A stretch of DNA of 64,000 nt from Oscillospiraceae bacterium (GTDB lineage: Bacteria; Bacillota; Clostridia; Oscillospirales; Ruminococcaceae): the NCBI GenBank assembly GCA_021201235.1, contig JAJQFI010000008.1, forward strand, positions 186,001 through 250,000, given 5' to 3'. Shown piece by piece: positions 1-11,001 of this stretch (positions within the stretch are counted from its first letter, which is position 1; each line of letters opens with the position of its first letter). A program made the position numbers and the translations under genes. The notes below the pieces were generated by a model. That model saw only the letters and a program-made list of their open reading frames with translations, was not told the origin of the DNA and made no database searches.

Positions 1-278
1 AGGAGCGCCTTCTCCGGGCGCTTTTCGCCCGAGAGGTTGTCCCACTTGGGACCGCCTACTGCTCCGAGAAGCACGCTGTCGGAAGCCAAGCATCCGTCAA
101 CGGTCTCTTTCGGCAAGGGCTCGCCGCACTCGTCGATAGCCGCACCGCCAATGAGGTAAGGCGTAAACTTGAATTCATGCCCGAATTTCTTGCCGACTTC
201 TTCAAGCACTCTTACGGCGCTGTCGACAATCTCGGGACCGATTCCGTCGCCTCTTAAAAGAGCTATATTATATGTCAT
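1..278 (-). CDS. leuB: 3-isopropylmalate dehydrogenase, N-terminal part (runs off left edge)
   Basis: Oxidises and decarboxylates 3-isopropylmalate to 2-ketoisocaproate, the last dedicated cytosolic step of leucine synthesis. About 92 N-terminal residues are present, beginning MTYNIALLRGDGIGPEIV, which is the family's NAD-binding start; LLGAVGGPKW follows near residue 70. The ATG is at 276-278 and lies 5 bases after the leuD stop, so the gene is the last visible one of the leu/ilv operon. The catalytic Arg, Lys and Asp residues lie outside the window. Isocitrate or tartrate dehydrogenase relatives are unlikely because leuC and leuD are adjacent. Confidence 0.93.
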   Translation of the reverse strand, partial: MTYNIALLRGDGIGPEIVDSAVRVLEEVGKKFGHEFKFTPYLIGGAAIDECGEPLPKETVDGCLASDSVLLGAVGGPKWDNLSGEKRPEKAL

Positions 279-283
279 AGATA

Positions 284-778
284 TCACCCTATTACGCCTT
301 TCTTTACTGCCTCAACCAGTCCTCCGGCAGAGATAATATTCTGGATAAACTCCGGGAAGGGCTCAGCCTGATACTCCTTGCCGGTGGTCTTGTCCGTGAT
401 TACGCCGGTCGAGAGGTTCATAGAAACCTCGTCGCTGTCCGCGATTTCCTCAGCCGCAGTCGGGCACTCAACTATCGCAAGACCGATGTTGATTGAGTTG
501 CGATAAAAGATTCTGGCGAAGCTCTTGGCGATTACGACCGAGATGCCGCTTGCCTTGATTGCCGCAGGAGCATGCTCACGCGACGAGCCACAGCCGAAGT
601 TTTCGCCTGCGACGATGATGTCTCCGGGCTTTACTTTTTCATGGAAATGACTGTCGAGGTCCTCCATGCAGTGAGCCGCCAAGAATTTGGGCTCGCTGGA
701 ATTTAAGTATCTTGCGGGGATGATAACGTCGGTGTCGACGTTGTTTCCGTACTTGATGACGCTACCGGTATTAATCAT
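284..778 (-). CDS. leuD: 3-isopropylmalate dehydratase small subunit
   Basis: Small swivelling subunit of isopropylmalate isomerase, which interconverts 2- and 3-isopropylmalate with LeuC in the cytosol. It has 164 residues, normal for the bacterial/archaeal-type short form. The family signature is visible: [16 protein letters not shown] near the N-terminus and [14 protein letters not shown] near residue 60, which forms part of the substrate pocket. Its ATG overlaps the leuC stop by four bases (ATGA), which suggests translational coupling, and leuB follows 5 bases downstream. Confidence 0.96.
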   Translation of the reverse strand: MINTGSVIKYGNNVDTDVIIPARYLNSSEPKFLAAHCMEDLDSHFHEKVKPGDIIVAGENFGCGSSREHAPAAIKASGISVVIAKSFARIFYRNSINIGLAIVECPTAAEEIADSDEVSMNLSTGVITDKTTGKEYQAEPFPEFIQNIISAGGLVEAVKKGVIG

Positions 779-2040
779 TTTGTCGCCTCCCTCGGATCAG
801 TGATTACACCTGTCAATGCGCTTGCCGCCGCAGTTGCGGGGCTCGCAAGGTATACTTCGGAAGTGGGGTCGCCCATTCTTCCGACGAAGTTACGGTTGGT
901 TGTCGAGACGCATCTCTCGCCGTGTGCGAGAACTCCCATATATCCGCCGAGGCACGGTCCACAGGTCGGAGTTGAAACGATGCAACCGGCTTCGATGAAG
1001 TCCTTGATGAAGCCCTCTTCGAGGCATCTAAGATATACCTTCTGTGTTGCCGGAATGATTATGACTCTCAAACCGTCTGCGACTTTATGCCCCTTGATAA
1101 TCTCCCAAGCGACCTTGATGTCGTCGTAGAGACCGTTGGTGCAGGAGCCGATGACGACCTGGTCAATCTTCACTTCGCCGATTTCGTCGACGGTGTGGGT
1201 GTTTTCCGGAAGATGCGGGAATGCAACAGTCGGCTTGATAGTCGACAAATCTATCTTGATTACTTCGTCATACTCGGCGTCGGGGTCGGCATGGAAAATT
1301 TTTGGCTCACGCTGTGCGTGCTCTTTCTCATACTCCAAAGTCTTATCGTCAACCTCGAAAATGCCATTCTTGGCACCGGCTTCGATTGCCATGTTGCAGA
1401 TGGTGAAGCGGTCGCTCATCGAGAGGTTGTGTGCTCCCTCGCCCGTGAACTCCATCGAGCGATAGAGTGCACCGTCAACGCCAATCATTCCGATGATGTG
1501 GAGGATTACGTCCTTGCCGCTGACGCATGGGGAAAGCTCCCCGGTCAGTTCAAACTTGATAGCGGAAGGGACCTTGAACCAAGCCTTGCCGGTCGCCATT
1601 CCGAAAGCCATGTCGGTCGAGCCGACACCTGTCGAGAAGGCTCCCAAAGCTCCGTAGGTGCAGGTGTGGGAGTCGGCGCCGATTGTGACGTCGCCGCTGA
1701 CGACCAAGCCGCTCTCCGGGAGAAGCGCATGCTCAATTCCCATCTTTCCGACGTCATAGAAGCCGTCCATGGCGTGCTCATTGCAGAAATCACGGCAGAT
1801 TTTGCACTGCTCAGCCGCCTTGATGTCCTTGTTCGGGACGAAGTGGTCCATGACCATCGTCACTTTATCTTTATCAAAGACATTCTCGAGCCCCATTTTG
1901 TTGAATTCTCTTATGGCAGGAGGGCATGTAACGTCGTTGCCGTGAACCCGGTCGAGATTGCACAGGACGAGCTGACCCGCTTCCAATTTATCCGCTCCGC
2001 AATGAGCGGCAAGAATTTTTTGTGAGAGTGTCATTCCCAT
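775..2040 (-). CDS. leuC: 3-isopropylmalate dehydratase large subunit
   Basis: Catalytic aconitase-like subunit of isopropylmalate isomerase, 421 residues (the HacA/LeuC short family). The cluster-binding cysteines are visible as VIGSCTNG near residue 300 and [10 protein letters not shown] near 360, so it should carry a [4Fe-4S] centre. [11 protein letters not shown] near residue 125 is the other aconitase signature. The first ATG (2040) is preceded by AGGAGG about ten bases upstream; a second ATG two codons later is a possible alternative. It sits between ilvD and leuD in the operon. Confidence 0.96.
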   Translation of the reverse strand: MGMTLSQKILAAHCGADKLEAGQLVLCNLDRVHGNDVTCPPAIREFNKMGLENVFDKDKVTMVMDHFVPNKDIKAAEQCKICRDFCNEHAMDGFYDVGKMGIEHALLPESGLVVSGDVTIGADSHTCTYGALGAFSTGVGSTDMAFGMATGKAWFKVPSAIKFELTGELSPCVSGKDVILHIIGMIGVDGALYRSMEFTGEGAHNLSMSDRFTICNMAIEAGAKNGIFEVDDKTLEYEKEHAQREPKIFHADPDAEYDEVIKIDLSTIKPTVAFPHLPENTHTVDEIGEVKIDQVVIGSCTNGLYDDIKVAWEIIKGHKVADGLRVIIIPATQKVYLRCLEEGFIKDFIEAGCIVSTPTCGPCLGGYMGVLAHGERCVSTTNRNFVGRMGDPTSEVYLASPATAAASALTGVITDPREATK

Positions 2041-2057
2041 GTAGTCCTATCCTCCTG

Positions 2058-3722
2058 TTACTTTATGTTGATAATTGCGCCCTTGTCGGCGGATGAAACC
2101 ATCTTCGAGTATCTCTTGAGGTATCCGCTCAGGTTGTCGTTGGTCTTCAAGACGTCGGTCTTGCGTCTTTTCTCGAGCTCCTCGTCAGAGACTTCGAGAT
2201 GAATCTTGTGCTCGGGGATGTTTATAGAAATCATATCTCCCTCGTGGATATAAGCGATGGTGCCGCCGTTTGCCGCTTCGGGCGAAACGTGACCGATTGC
2301 GGCTCCTCTTGTGGCTCCCGAGAATCTGCCGTCGGTGATGAGTGCGACTTCTTTGTCAAGACCGGCACCGGCTATAGCCGAAGTCGGAGAGAGCATTTCT
2401 CTCATGCCGGGTCCGCCTGCGGGTCCCTCATAGCGGATGACTACGACGTCACCCGGCTTGATGCCACCGGCATAGATGACCTTAATGCACTCTTCCTCAC
2501 TGTTGAAGACTCTTGCGGGTCCGCGGTGGACGAGCATTTCGGGGGCAACTGCGCTTCTCTTGACGACACAGCCGTTTTCGGCGACGTTGCCGAAGAGAAC
2601 AGCGATTCCGCCTGTTTCGGAATACGGGTTATCTATATCACGGATAACCGTGTTGTCGAGGCTCTCGACATCTGCTATATTTTCACCCAGAGTCTTGCCC
2701 GTGCAGGTCATGACATCGGTGGTGATTAAATTCTTCTTTGCGAGCTCCTTGAGGACTGCATAGACGCCGCCCGCTTCGTTCAGGTCTTCCATATAGGTCG
2801 GTCCCGCCGGTGCCAGGTGGCAGAGGTTCGGGGTTCTCTCGCTGATTTCGTTTACGAGAGGAAGGCTGAACTCAACGTCGCACTCATTGGCGATTGCCGG
2901 GAGGTGAAGCATCGAGTTGGTCGAGCATCCGAGCGCCATATCGGCGGTCAGTGCGTTATAGATAGCCTCTTTAGTCATAATATCTCTTGCACGGATATTC
3001 TTTCTGACTAACTCCATAACCTGCATGCCGGCACGCTTTGCAAGGTCGATTCTTGCCGAATATGCCGCAGGGATTGTGCCGTTGCCTCTAAGCCCCATGC
3101 CCATGACTTCCGTTAAGCAGTTCATAGAGTTTGCTGTATACATTCCGGAGCAGGAACCGCACGAAGGGCAAGCCTTCATTTCGTATTCACGGAGCTTTTC
3201 AGCGCTCATCTTGCCTGCGGAATATGCGCCAACCGCCTCGAACATGCTTGAAAGGCTTGTCTTGTGACCGTCAACGTGACCGGCGAGCATAGGTCCGCCG
3301 GAAACGAAAATTGTCGGTAAGTTCAGTCTTGCCGCCGCCATTAAAAGTCCCGGGACGTTCTTGTCGCAGTTCGGAATCATAACGAGTCCGTCAAAGCCGT
3401 GAGCCTTGACCATAGCCTCGGTCGAATCGGCGATGAGGTCTCTTGTTACGAGGGAATACTTCATGCCCTCATGACCCATCGCAATACCGTCGCAGACAGC
3501 GATTGCAGGAAATACTATCGGGGTTCCTCCCGCCATTGCAACGCCTATCTTGACTGCTTCTGTAATCTTATCCAAATTCATATGCCCCGGGACAATTTCA
3601 TTATAGGAGCTTACTATACCGATAAGAGGGCGATTTAATTCCTCCTCGGTGAGTCCCAGAGCGTTATAAAGGGAGCGGTGAGGTGCATTCTCAAATCCGT
3701 CCACAATTCTATCTTTAACCAT
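2058..3722 (-). CDS. ilvD: dihydroxy-acid dehydratase
   Basis: Dehydrates 2,3-dihydroxy-isovalerate and 2,3-dihydroxy-3-methylvalerate to the keto acids that precede valine, leucine and isoleucine. About 554 residues. Iron-sulfur cluster cysteines are visible in [11 protein letters not shown] and [18 protein letters not shown], and the C-terminal motif [10 protein letters not shown] is intact. I chose the ATG at 3722 (MVKDRIVDG) because AAGGAGA lies at the proper distance; an in-frame ATG 21 bases upstream has no such site. The gap of 86 bases to ilvC is the longest between coding regions inside the operon. Confidence 0.96.
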   Translation of the reverse strand: MVKDRIVDGFENAPHRSLYNALGLTEEELNRPLIGIVSSYNEIVPGHMNLDKITEAVKIGVAMAGGTPIVFPAIAVCDGIAMGHEGMKYSLVTRDLIADSTEAMVKAHGFDGLVMIPNCDKNVPGLLMAAARLNLPTIFVSGGPMLAGHVDGHKTSLSSMFEAVGAYSAGKMSAEKLREYEMKACPSCGSCSGMYTANSMNCLTEVMGMGLRGNGTIPAAYSARIDLAKRAGMQVMELVRKNIRARDIMTKEAIYNALTADMALGCSTNSMLHLPAIANECDVEFSLPLVNEISERTPNLCHLAPAGPTYMEDLNEAGGVYAVLKELAKKNLITTDVMTCTGKTLGENIADVESLDNTVIRDIDNPYSETGGIAVLFGNVAENGCVVKRSAVAPEMLVHRGPARVFNSEEECIKVIYAGGIKPGDVVVIRYEGPAGGPGMREMLSPTSAIAGAGLDKEVALITDGRFSGATRGAAIGHVSPEAANGGTIAYIHEGDMISINIPEHKIHLEVSDEELEKRRKTDVLKTNDNLSGYLKRYSKMVSSADKGAIINIK

Positions 3723-3808
3723 AGGTGAATCTCCTTGTATCATAAATATAGAGGCGACCCCACTGCTCCCTTGAGAGCAATGGAGCCGTCAGAAATTTTA
3801 ACCGAAAA

Positions 3809-4858
<1,050 letters not shown>

Positions 4859-4874
4859 TTATTTGCCATTTGGG

Positions 4875-5402
4875 TCAGATAAATTCATCCGGGTTAAGCC
4901 CTTCGAGCATGTTTGATGAGCCCTTCTGAAGTGCTACAACGCCGGTGCGGCAGAGCTCGACGATGCCGAGTTCTCTTACCATTTCGATGAATGCGTCAAG
5001 CTTGTCGGTGGTTCCCGTAACCTCGATGCTGAGGGTATCGACGGAATAGTCGACAATCTTTGCCTTGAATATGTCGAGAGCCGAGAGAAGTCTCTGGTGG
5101 TTCTCGGGGTCGTTTCTTACCTTTACGAGCATCAGCTCACGCTGAAGCGCCTTCGAATCCTCGATATACTCGACCTTCTTGACATTAAAGAGCTTGCGAA
5201 GCTGATTAATCATCTGGTCTCTTGCATAGCCGTCGCCGCTCATGGTGATGGTTATACGGGAGTATTCGGGGGACTCTGTGACACCTACGGTCAATGAGTC
5301 GATATTGAAGCCCCTGCGGGTGAACATGCTCGTGACTCTTGAGAGAACTCCGAACTTGTTTTCAACATATACCGCTATAACAAATCTTGATTCCTTTGCC
5401 AC
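4875..5402 (-). CDS. ilvN: acetolactate synthase small (regulatory) subunit
   Basis: Regulatory subunit that binds valine and activates and feedback-controls the IlvB catalytic subunit. 175 residues: an N-terminal ACT domain (residues about 8-80, VYVENKFGVLSRVTSMF then RRGFNIDSLTVG) and the ALS_ss_C C-terminal domain. It starts two bases after the ilvB stop, so the two subunits are almost certainly co-translated. The symbol ilvH is equally used for this family. Confidence 0.95.
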   Translation of the reverse strand: MAKESRFVIAVYVENKFGVLSRVTSMFTRRGFNIDSLTVGVTESPEYSRITITMSGDGYARDQMINQLRKLFNVKKVEYIEDSKALQRELMLVKVRNDPENHQRLLSALDIFKAKIVDYSVDTLSIEVTGTTDKLDAFIEMVRELGIVELCRTGVVALQKGSSNMLEGLNPDEFI

Positions 5403-5404
5403 GA

Positions 5405-7081
5405 TTACTCCCCCTTTGCCTTGGCTTCAACTATGATGTCTTCGATTGCCCCTTCGGGAGGAAGCATGGGAAGAACGAACTCGTCCATGTCGATTCTGCA
5501 GTCGATAAGCGTTACGCAGTCGCTGTCATATGCCTTTTGAAACTCACGCCTGAACTTTTCGGGAGTGTCGCACATAACGCCCTTCGCTCCGAACGCCTCT
5601 GCAAGCTTCACAAAGTCGGTCTGGCGGTTGAGAGTGGTGTTCGAGTAGTGGTGATTATAGAAGAGCGTCTGCCACTGACGAACCATGCCGAGGGTGCCGT
5701 TATTCATGAGGACTATCGTGAGCGGAACGTGGGTATTGACCGCCGTGCAAAGCTCATTTAAGTTCATTCCGAAGCTTCCGTCGCCGGTGATGAGAACCGT
5801 CTTGTTGCCGGTACCGACGCATGCCCCGATTGCGGCTCCCATTCCGAAGCCCATCGTTCCGAGTCCGCCGCTCGATACAATCTTACGGGGCTTCTGGAAG
5901 TTGATATACTGGCAAGCCCACATCTGGTGCTGACCGACGTCGGTTGCGACGATGGTGTCGGCATCCTTGATTTCGTTTATGGTCTCCATTACGACGTGAG
6001 GCGTCAGACCCTTGTCCTCCGGCATATAGGACTTCTCAAGGCGCTTGAGCTCCTTGATGTGATACATCCAGTCGGGGTTCTTTCTCTGTTCAACCCCGTC
6101 AATAATCTTTCGGAGGGAAATCGAGATATCTCCGCAGACGCCGACGTTGGCGGGAATGTTCTTGTTGATTTCCGCGAAGTCGAGGTCGATATGGATTATC
6201 GAAGCGCCCTTTGCGAATCTCGACTTATCGCCGGTCGCTCTGTCGCTGAAACGTGTGCCGATTGCGATTATAACGTCGGCGTCGTTGCTGGCGACTGAGC
6301 TTGCATAGTGCCCGTGCATGCCCTGCATTCCGAGGAATCTTTCATAATCCGTCGGGATTGCGGCGAGACCCATGAGCGAGCATCCGATGACCGCATCAAT
6401 CTTCTCGGCAAGCTCACGAACCAAATCGTAGGTCTTCGAGCCGATGACACCGCCGCCGATGTGGATGTACGGTCTTGACTTTGTATTTATAAGCTTGATA
6501 GCCGCCTCGATATCCTCATCATTAGGAACGGGGTTCGGGAACTTCTCGACAATCGGCTGGGGCTCATAGTCCGCAACAGCCGTCTGGATGTCCTTCGGGA
6601 TATCTATGAGGACAGGTCCGGGACGACCCGACTTTGCAATCTTGAATGCAAGCCTTATCTGGTCGGCGAGCTGATTTACGTTATGGACGAAGAAATTATG
6701 CTTTGTAATCGGGAGGGTTATGCCGGTGATATCTATCTCCTGGAAGCTGTCCCTGCCGATAAGGCTCTGGGGCACGTTGCCGGTGATTGCGACCATCGGA
6801 ACAGAGTCGAGCATAGCCGTCGCTATACCTGTTACAAGGTTCGTGGCGCCCGGTCCCGAAGTGGCGATTACAACTCCGACCTTTCCTGTAGCTCTTGAGT
6901 AGCCGTCGGCGGCATGGGATGCGCCCTGCTCGTGAGCGGTAAGGATATGGTTTATTCTGCCCTGAGCATCATAAATGGCGTCGTAGATATTGAGTACCTG
7001 TCCGCCCGGGTAGCCGAATACATCGGTTACGCCCTGCTCAATCAGGGTTTCTATTACAATCTGCGCTCCTGTCATTTTCAT
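5405..7081 (-). CDS. ilvB: acetolactate synthase large (catalytic) subunit
   Basis: ThDP- and FAD-dependent enzyme that condenses two pyruvates, or pyruvate with 2-ketobutyrate, as the first common branched-chain step. 558 residues with the three expected domains. Visible residues: catalytic Glu in HEQGASHAADGYSRATG (about residue 50), and the ThDP/Mg2+ motif GDGSFGMNLNELCTAV (about residues 435-450). It follows leuA by 18 bases and precedes ilvN by 2 bases. Nothing unusual in the sequence. Confidence 0.97.
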   Translation of the reverse strand: MKMTGAQIVIETLIEQGVTDVFGYPGGQVLNIYDAIYDAQGRINHILTAHEQGASHAADGYSRATGKVGVVIATSGPGATNLVTGIATAMLDSVPMVAITGNVPQSLIGRDSFQEIDITGITLPITKHNFFVHNVNQLADQIRLAFKIAKSGRPGPVLIDIPKDIQTAVADYEPQPIVEKFPNPVPNDEDIEAAIKLINTKSRPYIHIGGGVIGSKTYDLVRELAEKIDAVIGCSLMGLAAIPTDYERFLGMQGMHGHYASSVASNDADVIIAIGTRFSDRATGDKSRFAKGASIIHIDLDFAEINKNIPANVGVCGDISISLRKIIDGVEQRKNPDWMYHIKELKRLEKSYMPEDKGLTPHVVMETINEIKDADTIVATDVGQHQMWACQYINFQKPRKIVSSGGLGTMGFGMGAAIGACVGTGNKTVLITGDGSFGMNLNELCTAVNTHVPLTIVLMNNGTLGMVRQWQTLFYNHHYSNTTLNRQTDFVKLAEAFGAKGVMCDTPEKFRREFQKAYDSDCVTLIDCRIDMDEFVLPMLPPEGAIEDIIVEAKAKGE

Positions 7082-7099
7082 ATATGCAAATTTCCTCCT

Positions 7100-8773
7100 T
7101 TAGTTCTCAGAATGGTCAAGAAGCCTGTTCACTGCACTGACCAAGGCATATATCGACGAAACGATGATGTCACTGTCGATTCCGGCGCCCCACTCGAGCT
7201 TGCCTTCTGCGTCCTTGATTCCGACGTAGGAAGCCGCCTTGGCGTTCGAGCTCACCTCGAGTGCGTGCTCGGTGTATGTATCTAAGATGTAGATATTTCC
7301 GACGGCATTCTTGATTGCGTTGCTGACGGCATCGAGTCGTCCGTTGCCGAATGCGGTTTCAATCCTTGTCTCGCCGTTGTATTCGATGGTCACCGTTGCG
7401 GTGATTCCGTTCGGCTCCTGTTTGAAGTGAGCCTCGGGGACTTTTAAGTGAGTCTCGATATTGACAAAGTCACTCTTAAAGATATCGTAAACCTCGTCGG
7501 GTTGGAGTTCCTTATGTGCGTGATTGGAAATGCTCTTGACGTGATATGCAAACGCCGCACGCATCTTGGGAGGCAATATGTGGGAGTATCTTGTCTCGAG
7601 GACATATCCGATTCCGCCGCTGCCCGACTGGGAATTGATTCTGATGACGTCCGCTTCATATACTCTGCCTACATCCGTCGGGTCAATCGGGAGATAAGGA
7701 ACCGTCCAGACTCCGCAGTTGTGCTCTTCGCGGTACTTCATGCCCTTCGCGATAGCGTCCTGATGCGAGCCGCTGAACGCCGCAAATACGAGCTGTCCCG
7801 AATAGGGCTGTCTTTCGTAGACGTGCATTCTCGTTACTCTCTCATAGACCTCGGTAATCGCCGGAAGGTCGGAGAAATCGAGCTCGGGGTCGACGCCCTG
7901 AGAGTACATATTGAGTGCCAAGGTGATGATGTCGACGTTGCCGGTTCTCTCGCCGTTGCCGAAGAGCGTGCCTTCGATTCTGTTCGCTCCCGCAAGGAGT
8001 CCCATCTCGCTGTCGGCGATGGCACAGCCACGGTCGTTGTGCGGATGAAGAGAAACCACTATATCATCTCTGTAGTTGAGATTTTTGCACATGTATTCAA
8101 TCTGGCTCGCATAGATGTGCGGCATCGAGTGCGAAACCGTCACGGGGAAATTATAGATGACTTTGTTGTCGGGAGACGGCTTCCATACCTCGGAGACTGC
8201 GTTGCAGACCTCGAGCGAGAATTCCGGCTCGGCACCCGTGAAACTCTCGGGGGAATATTCGAACATGATATTGCCGCTCATCTTTTCCTTGTATTCAAGG
8301 CAGAGCTTTGCACCCGAAACGGCAATTTCCTTTATCTCTTCTTTGCTCTTCTTGAAGACCTGTTCTCTCTGGGCTACCGAAACCGAATTGTAAAGATGCA
8401 CTATTGCGTTCTTGGCGCCGTCGATAGCTTCGAAGGTCTTCTTGATGATGTGCTCACGCGACTGGGTAAGAACCTGAATCGTAACGTCGTCGGGAATGAG
8501 ATTGTTTTCGATAAGAGCACGGCAGAGCTCATATTCCGTCTCGCTTGCGGCGGGGAAACCGATTTCGATTTCCTTGAAGCCTATCTTCACAAGAAGGTCG
8601 AAGAATTCAAGCTTCTCCTCAAGGCTCATCGGAACGACCAGAGCCTGATTGCCGTCTCTTAGGTCAACACTGCACCACACGGGCGCCTTGTCGACGTATT
8701 CCTTATTGATCCAGTCGTTTGTCATGTTCTTCGGCAGGAAATACTGCCGGATGTACTTTTCGTATCCCTTCAT
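7100..8773 (-). CDS. leuA: 2-isopropylmalate synthase (LeuA2-type)
   Basis: Condenses acetyl-CoA with 2-ketoisovalerate, committing carbon to leucine. 557 residues, matching the longer LeuA2 form found in actinobacteria and many clostridia. The HMGL-like barrel carries WCSVDLRDGNQAL (metal Asp) near residue 35 and SLHPHNDRGCA (metal His pair) near 240. A C-terminal LeuA dimerisation/allosteric domain occupies about residues 420-550 and would mediate leucine feedback. First gene after the T-box leader; the ATG is preceded by GGAAGGAG. Confidence 0.96.
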   Translation of the reverse strand: MKGYEKYIRQYFLPKNMTNDWINKEYVDKAPVWCSVDLRDGNQALVVPMSLEEKLEFFDLLVKIGFKEIEIGFPAASETEYELCRALIENNLIPDDVTIQVLTQSREHIIKKTFEAIDGAKNAIVHLYNSVSVAQREQVFKKSKEEIKEIAVSGAKLCLEYKEKMSGNIMFEYSPESFTGAEPEFSLEVCNAVSEVWKPSPDNKVIYNFPVTVSHSMPHIYASQIEYMCKNLNYRDDIVVSLHPHNDRGCAIADSEMGLLAGANRIEGTLFGNGERTGNVDIITLALNMYSQGVDPELDFSDLPAITEVYERVTRMHVYERQPYSGQLVFAAFSGSHQDAIAKGMKYREEHNCGVWTVPYLPIDPTDVGRVYEADVIRINSQSGSGGIGYVLETRYSHILPPKMRAAFAYHVKSISNHAHKELQPDEVYDIFKSDFVNIETHLKVPEAHFKQEPNGITATVTIEYNGETRIETAFGNGRLDAVSNAIKNAVGNIYILDTYTEHALEVSSNAKAASYVGIKDAEGKLEWGAGIDSDIIVSSIYALVSAVNRLLDHSEN

Positions 8774-8794
8774 AAAACTCCTTCCTGCGTTTGG

Positions 8795-9104
8795 GTATAA
8801 AAAAATCTTTCACCCAAAACAGCTTTGCCTTTTCGGCTCGTGCTACTGTGTAGGATAAAAGAGACGAAGTTATAGTATTCTCCGCGGTACCACTCTTTTT
8901 GACTCGATTTCGTAAGAAATCGAATCCGCTCATTTCGCGTCAACCAACGCGACCGCCCTTTAACGGGAGCACCCGTTCAAACCTACTCGTTACCTTTCAG
9001 CCGAAAGCTCAGGGATGAGTTATACCAAAGACCCGTTACCGCCTTTCACCGACCGGCGGCTCTCTTATAACGGAGAGGATGGCTTTGTTCCCGTCAACGC
9101 CTTT
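8795..9104 (-). promoter_or_regulatory. leucine T-box riboswitch leader of the leu/ilv operon
   Basis: On the minus strand this leader contains the conserved T-box AGAGTGGTACCGCGGA at 8896-8881, just upstream of leuA. A Stem III hairpin (AACGGG-tgct-CCCGTT) lies at 8977-8962. The 5' part has the Stem I features, including the apical GGTGAAAGGCGG region. A plausible specifier triplet CTC followed by A lies at 9019-9017, matching leucine. Downstream is a U-run (8807-8798). The established mechanism is that uncharged tRNA-Leu pairs with the specifier and T-box and favours antitermination. The exact terminator stem could not be drawn with confidence. Confidence 0.9.
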
Positions 9105-9110
9105 TCAACT

Positions 9111-9139
9111 ATAATAACTTATCTCGTCGCAAATGTCAA
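9111..9139 (-). promoter_or_regulatory. promoter of the leu/ilv operon
   Basis: TTGACA at 9139-9134 and TATTAT at 9116-9111 with a 17-base spacer, reading toward leuA. The start point would be near 9104, immediately before the T-box leader. It is divergent from the promoter of the PHP gene, with 45 bases between the two -35 boxes. Confidence 0.8.
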
Positions 9140-9184
9140 GCACTTTTTTAAATTTTTTCAAAACCCGTTTGTGCGATGCGATTA

Positions 9185-9213
9185 TTGACTTTATGCGAAA
9201 TAGAGGATATAAT
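9185..9213 (+). promoter_or_regulatory. promoter of the PHP-domain gene
   Basis: TTGACT (9185-9190), 17-base spacer, TATAAT (9208-9213), followed about 35 bases later by the ATG at 9248. Confidence 0.75.
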
Positions 9214-9247
9214 ATAATGCGTTACTATTAAACGTTGGGGTGCAAAA

Positions 9248-10057
9248 ATGGAATTATACAAATACGAAACTCACCTGCACACCTCTCAGGGCTCGCTTTG
9301 CGCTTGCTGTAGCGGTGCCGAGCAGGCGGAGAATCTGAAAAGATGCGGATACACGGGAATGTTCGTCACCGACCACTTCTTCGGCGGCAACACCGCCGTC
9401 GACAGAAGGCTTCCATGGGACGTGAAGATTCATCTCTTCTGCCAGGGCTACGAAGACGCAAAGAAAAAGGGCGACGAGATAGGACTACAGGTCTTCTTTG
9501 GTTGGGAATACGCCTACAGAGGAACCGAGCTTCTGACCTATGGGCTTGACAAGCAGTTTCTACTCGACCACCCGGAGCTTGACAATATGGAGCTTCCGGC
9601 TTACTGCGACTTGGTTCACTCCTGCGGCGGCTTTGTCGTCCACGCTCACCCGTTCAGAGAAGCCGGGTATCTCGACACGATAAGGCTGTTTCCGAGAAAG
9701 GTCGACGGAGTTGAGGCGGTCAACGCTTCGCACCGCGACCCCGAATTCGACAGGCGTGCAAGGATGTATGCCGAGGCTTACAACATTCCGATGTCGGGCG
9801 GCTCGGACACTCACGCCACATGGAGCTATCCCGGAGGAGGAATCGTCCTCGAGAAACCTCTCAAGGACCCACACGACTATCTTATGAGGCTTCGGAACGA
9901 CGAAATCACGGCGATATTAGAAGCCACAAATAAATACATGTTCCAGCAACCGAGCGGCGACGTCTTCAGCACCTGCAAGCGACCGGACATTTCAATCCTA
10001 CCGGAAGAGCAGAGAAGAAAAGCCGAGAATTTCTACTCCGGTCACCCGGGCAATTAA
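9248..10057 (+). CDS. PHP-domain metal-dependent phosphoesterase
   Basis: 269 residues with the ordered PHP-fold metal ligands: ETHLHTS near residue 7, VTDHFFGG near 40, GWEYAY near 85, VHAHPFRE near 130 and SGGSDTHA near 182. Such proteins hydrolyse phosphoester bonds using two or three metal ions; the true substrate (a nucleotide, sugar phosphate or DNA end) cannot be told from sequence. It has its own promoter, divergent from leuA, and is followed 20 bases later by the glycosyltransferase, so the three genes 9248-13783 could form one transcript. No signal peptide, so cytosolic. Confidence 0.85.
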   Translation: MELYKYETHLHTSQGSLCACCSGAEQAENLKRCGYTGMFVTDHFFGGNTAVDRRLPWDVKIHLFCQGYEDAKKKGDEIGLQVFFGWEYAYRGTELLTYGLDKQFLLDHPELDNMELPAYCDLVHSCGGFVVHAHPFREAGYLDTIRLFPRKVDGVEAVNASHRDPEFDRRARMYAEAYNIPMSGGSDTHATWSYPGGGIVLEKPLKDPHDYLMRLRNDEITAILEATNKYMFQQPSGDVFSTCKRPDISILPEEQRRKAENFYSGHPGN

Positions 10058-10077
10058 GCAAAAGAAAGGAGCGAGCC

Positions 10078-11001
10078 ATGCTCTCAGTCATAATCCCCTC
10101 CTACAATGAGGAGCAAAATATCCGGAACACCGCCGAAGTTATTTCTCAGGTTCTTGACGGGAGCGGCATCGACTTCGAGCTCATTTTCCCGGACGACGGA
10201 TCAAAAGATAACACCTGGCGGGAAATTGTTCTCGCTCACGAAAAGGACCCGAGAGTTTCGGGGCTTCGGTTCTCCCGCAATTTCGGCAAAGAAAGCGCCA
10301 TCTGGGCGGGACTCGAGGCGGCAAAGGGCGACTGTGCCGTCGTGATAGATTGCGATTTACAACACCCGCCGAAGGTCATCCCCGAGATGTATAAGATGTG
10401 GCAGAACGGCGCCGAGGTTGTCGAGGGGAAGAAGTCTTCCCGAGGGAAAGAAAGCGGCATTTACAAAGCCTTCTCGAAGCTGTTCTACAAGCTGATAGCT
10501 TCCGCTTCGGGAATCGACATGGCGGACACCTCCGACTTCAAGCTTCTCGACCGCAAGGTCATCGACGCGATTCTCTCGATGCAGGAAAGGACGACCTTCT
10601 TCCGGGCACTTTCCGGTTGGGTCGGATTCAGGTCCGAAAGCATTACCTACGACGTTGAGGAGCGAGCCTACGGCGAACGGAAATGGACGCCGAAAATGCT
10701 CATAAAATACGCCGTCAGGAACCTTATGGCGTTCACGTCGGTGCCGTTGTATATTTCGGGCTTCTTGGGCGGGATTATCTCGATAATCTCAATAGTGCTG
10801 TTTATTTTAAAGTGCTGTGGCGTGGGGCTCGGGAGCTTCGGCGGCTCACAGATACTCCTGCTTCTTACAGGCGGGCTGATTCTCATATGTCTTTCGATAA
10901 TCGGACGTTATCTCGTACAGATTTACGAGGAGATAAAGCACCGACCGAAATATATCATTTCTGACCAAATAAAATCTCAGGGAGGTTCTCATGACAGATA
11001 A
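10078..11001 (+). CDS. family 2 glycosyltransferase, polyprenyl-phosphate sugar transferase type
   Basis: 307 residues. The N-terminal GT2 domain begins MLSVIIPSYNEEQNIRNTAE, has the nucleotide-sugar Asp pair FPDDGSKDNT near residue 39 and VVIDCDLQHPP (DxD-like) near 90. Two C-terminal hydrophobic helices (about 222-245 and 258-280) anchor it in the membrane. This is the GtrB/DPM/CsbB architecture, which loads a sugar onto undecaprenyl phosphate. The next gene encodes a YfhO-type membrane protein and overlaps it by 11 bases, which supports that role. Donor sugar unknown. Confidence 0.88.
   Translation: MLSVIIPSYNEEQNIRNTAEVISQVLDGSGIDFELIFPDDGSKDNTWREIVLAHEKDPRVSGLRFSRNFGKESAIWAGLEAAKGDCAVVIDCDLQHPPKVIPEMYKMWQNGAEVVEGKKSSRGKESGIYKAFSKLFYKLIASASGIDMADTSDFKLLDRKVIDAILSMQERTTFFRALSGWVGFRSESITYDVEERAYGERKWTPKMLIKYAVRNLMAFTSVPLYISGFLGGIISIISIVLFILKCCGVGLGSFGGSQILLLLTGGLILICLSIIGRYLVQIYEEIKHRPKYIISDQIKSQGGSHDR

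Noticed and set aside
1087-2025. 312-residue plus-strand frame opposite leuC
   Set aside because: Shadow of a high-confidence gene with high third-position bias; no motif or start signal.
7448-8662. 404-residue plus-strand open frame opposite leuA
   Set aside because: Antisense shadow of leuA; no ribosome site and no recognisable domain.
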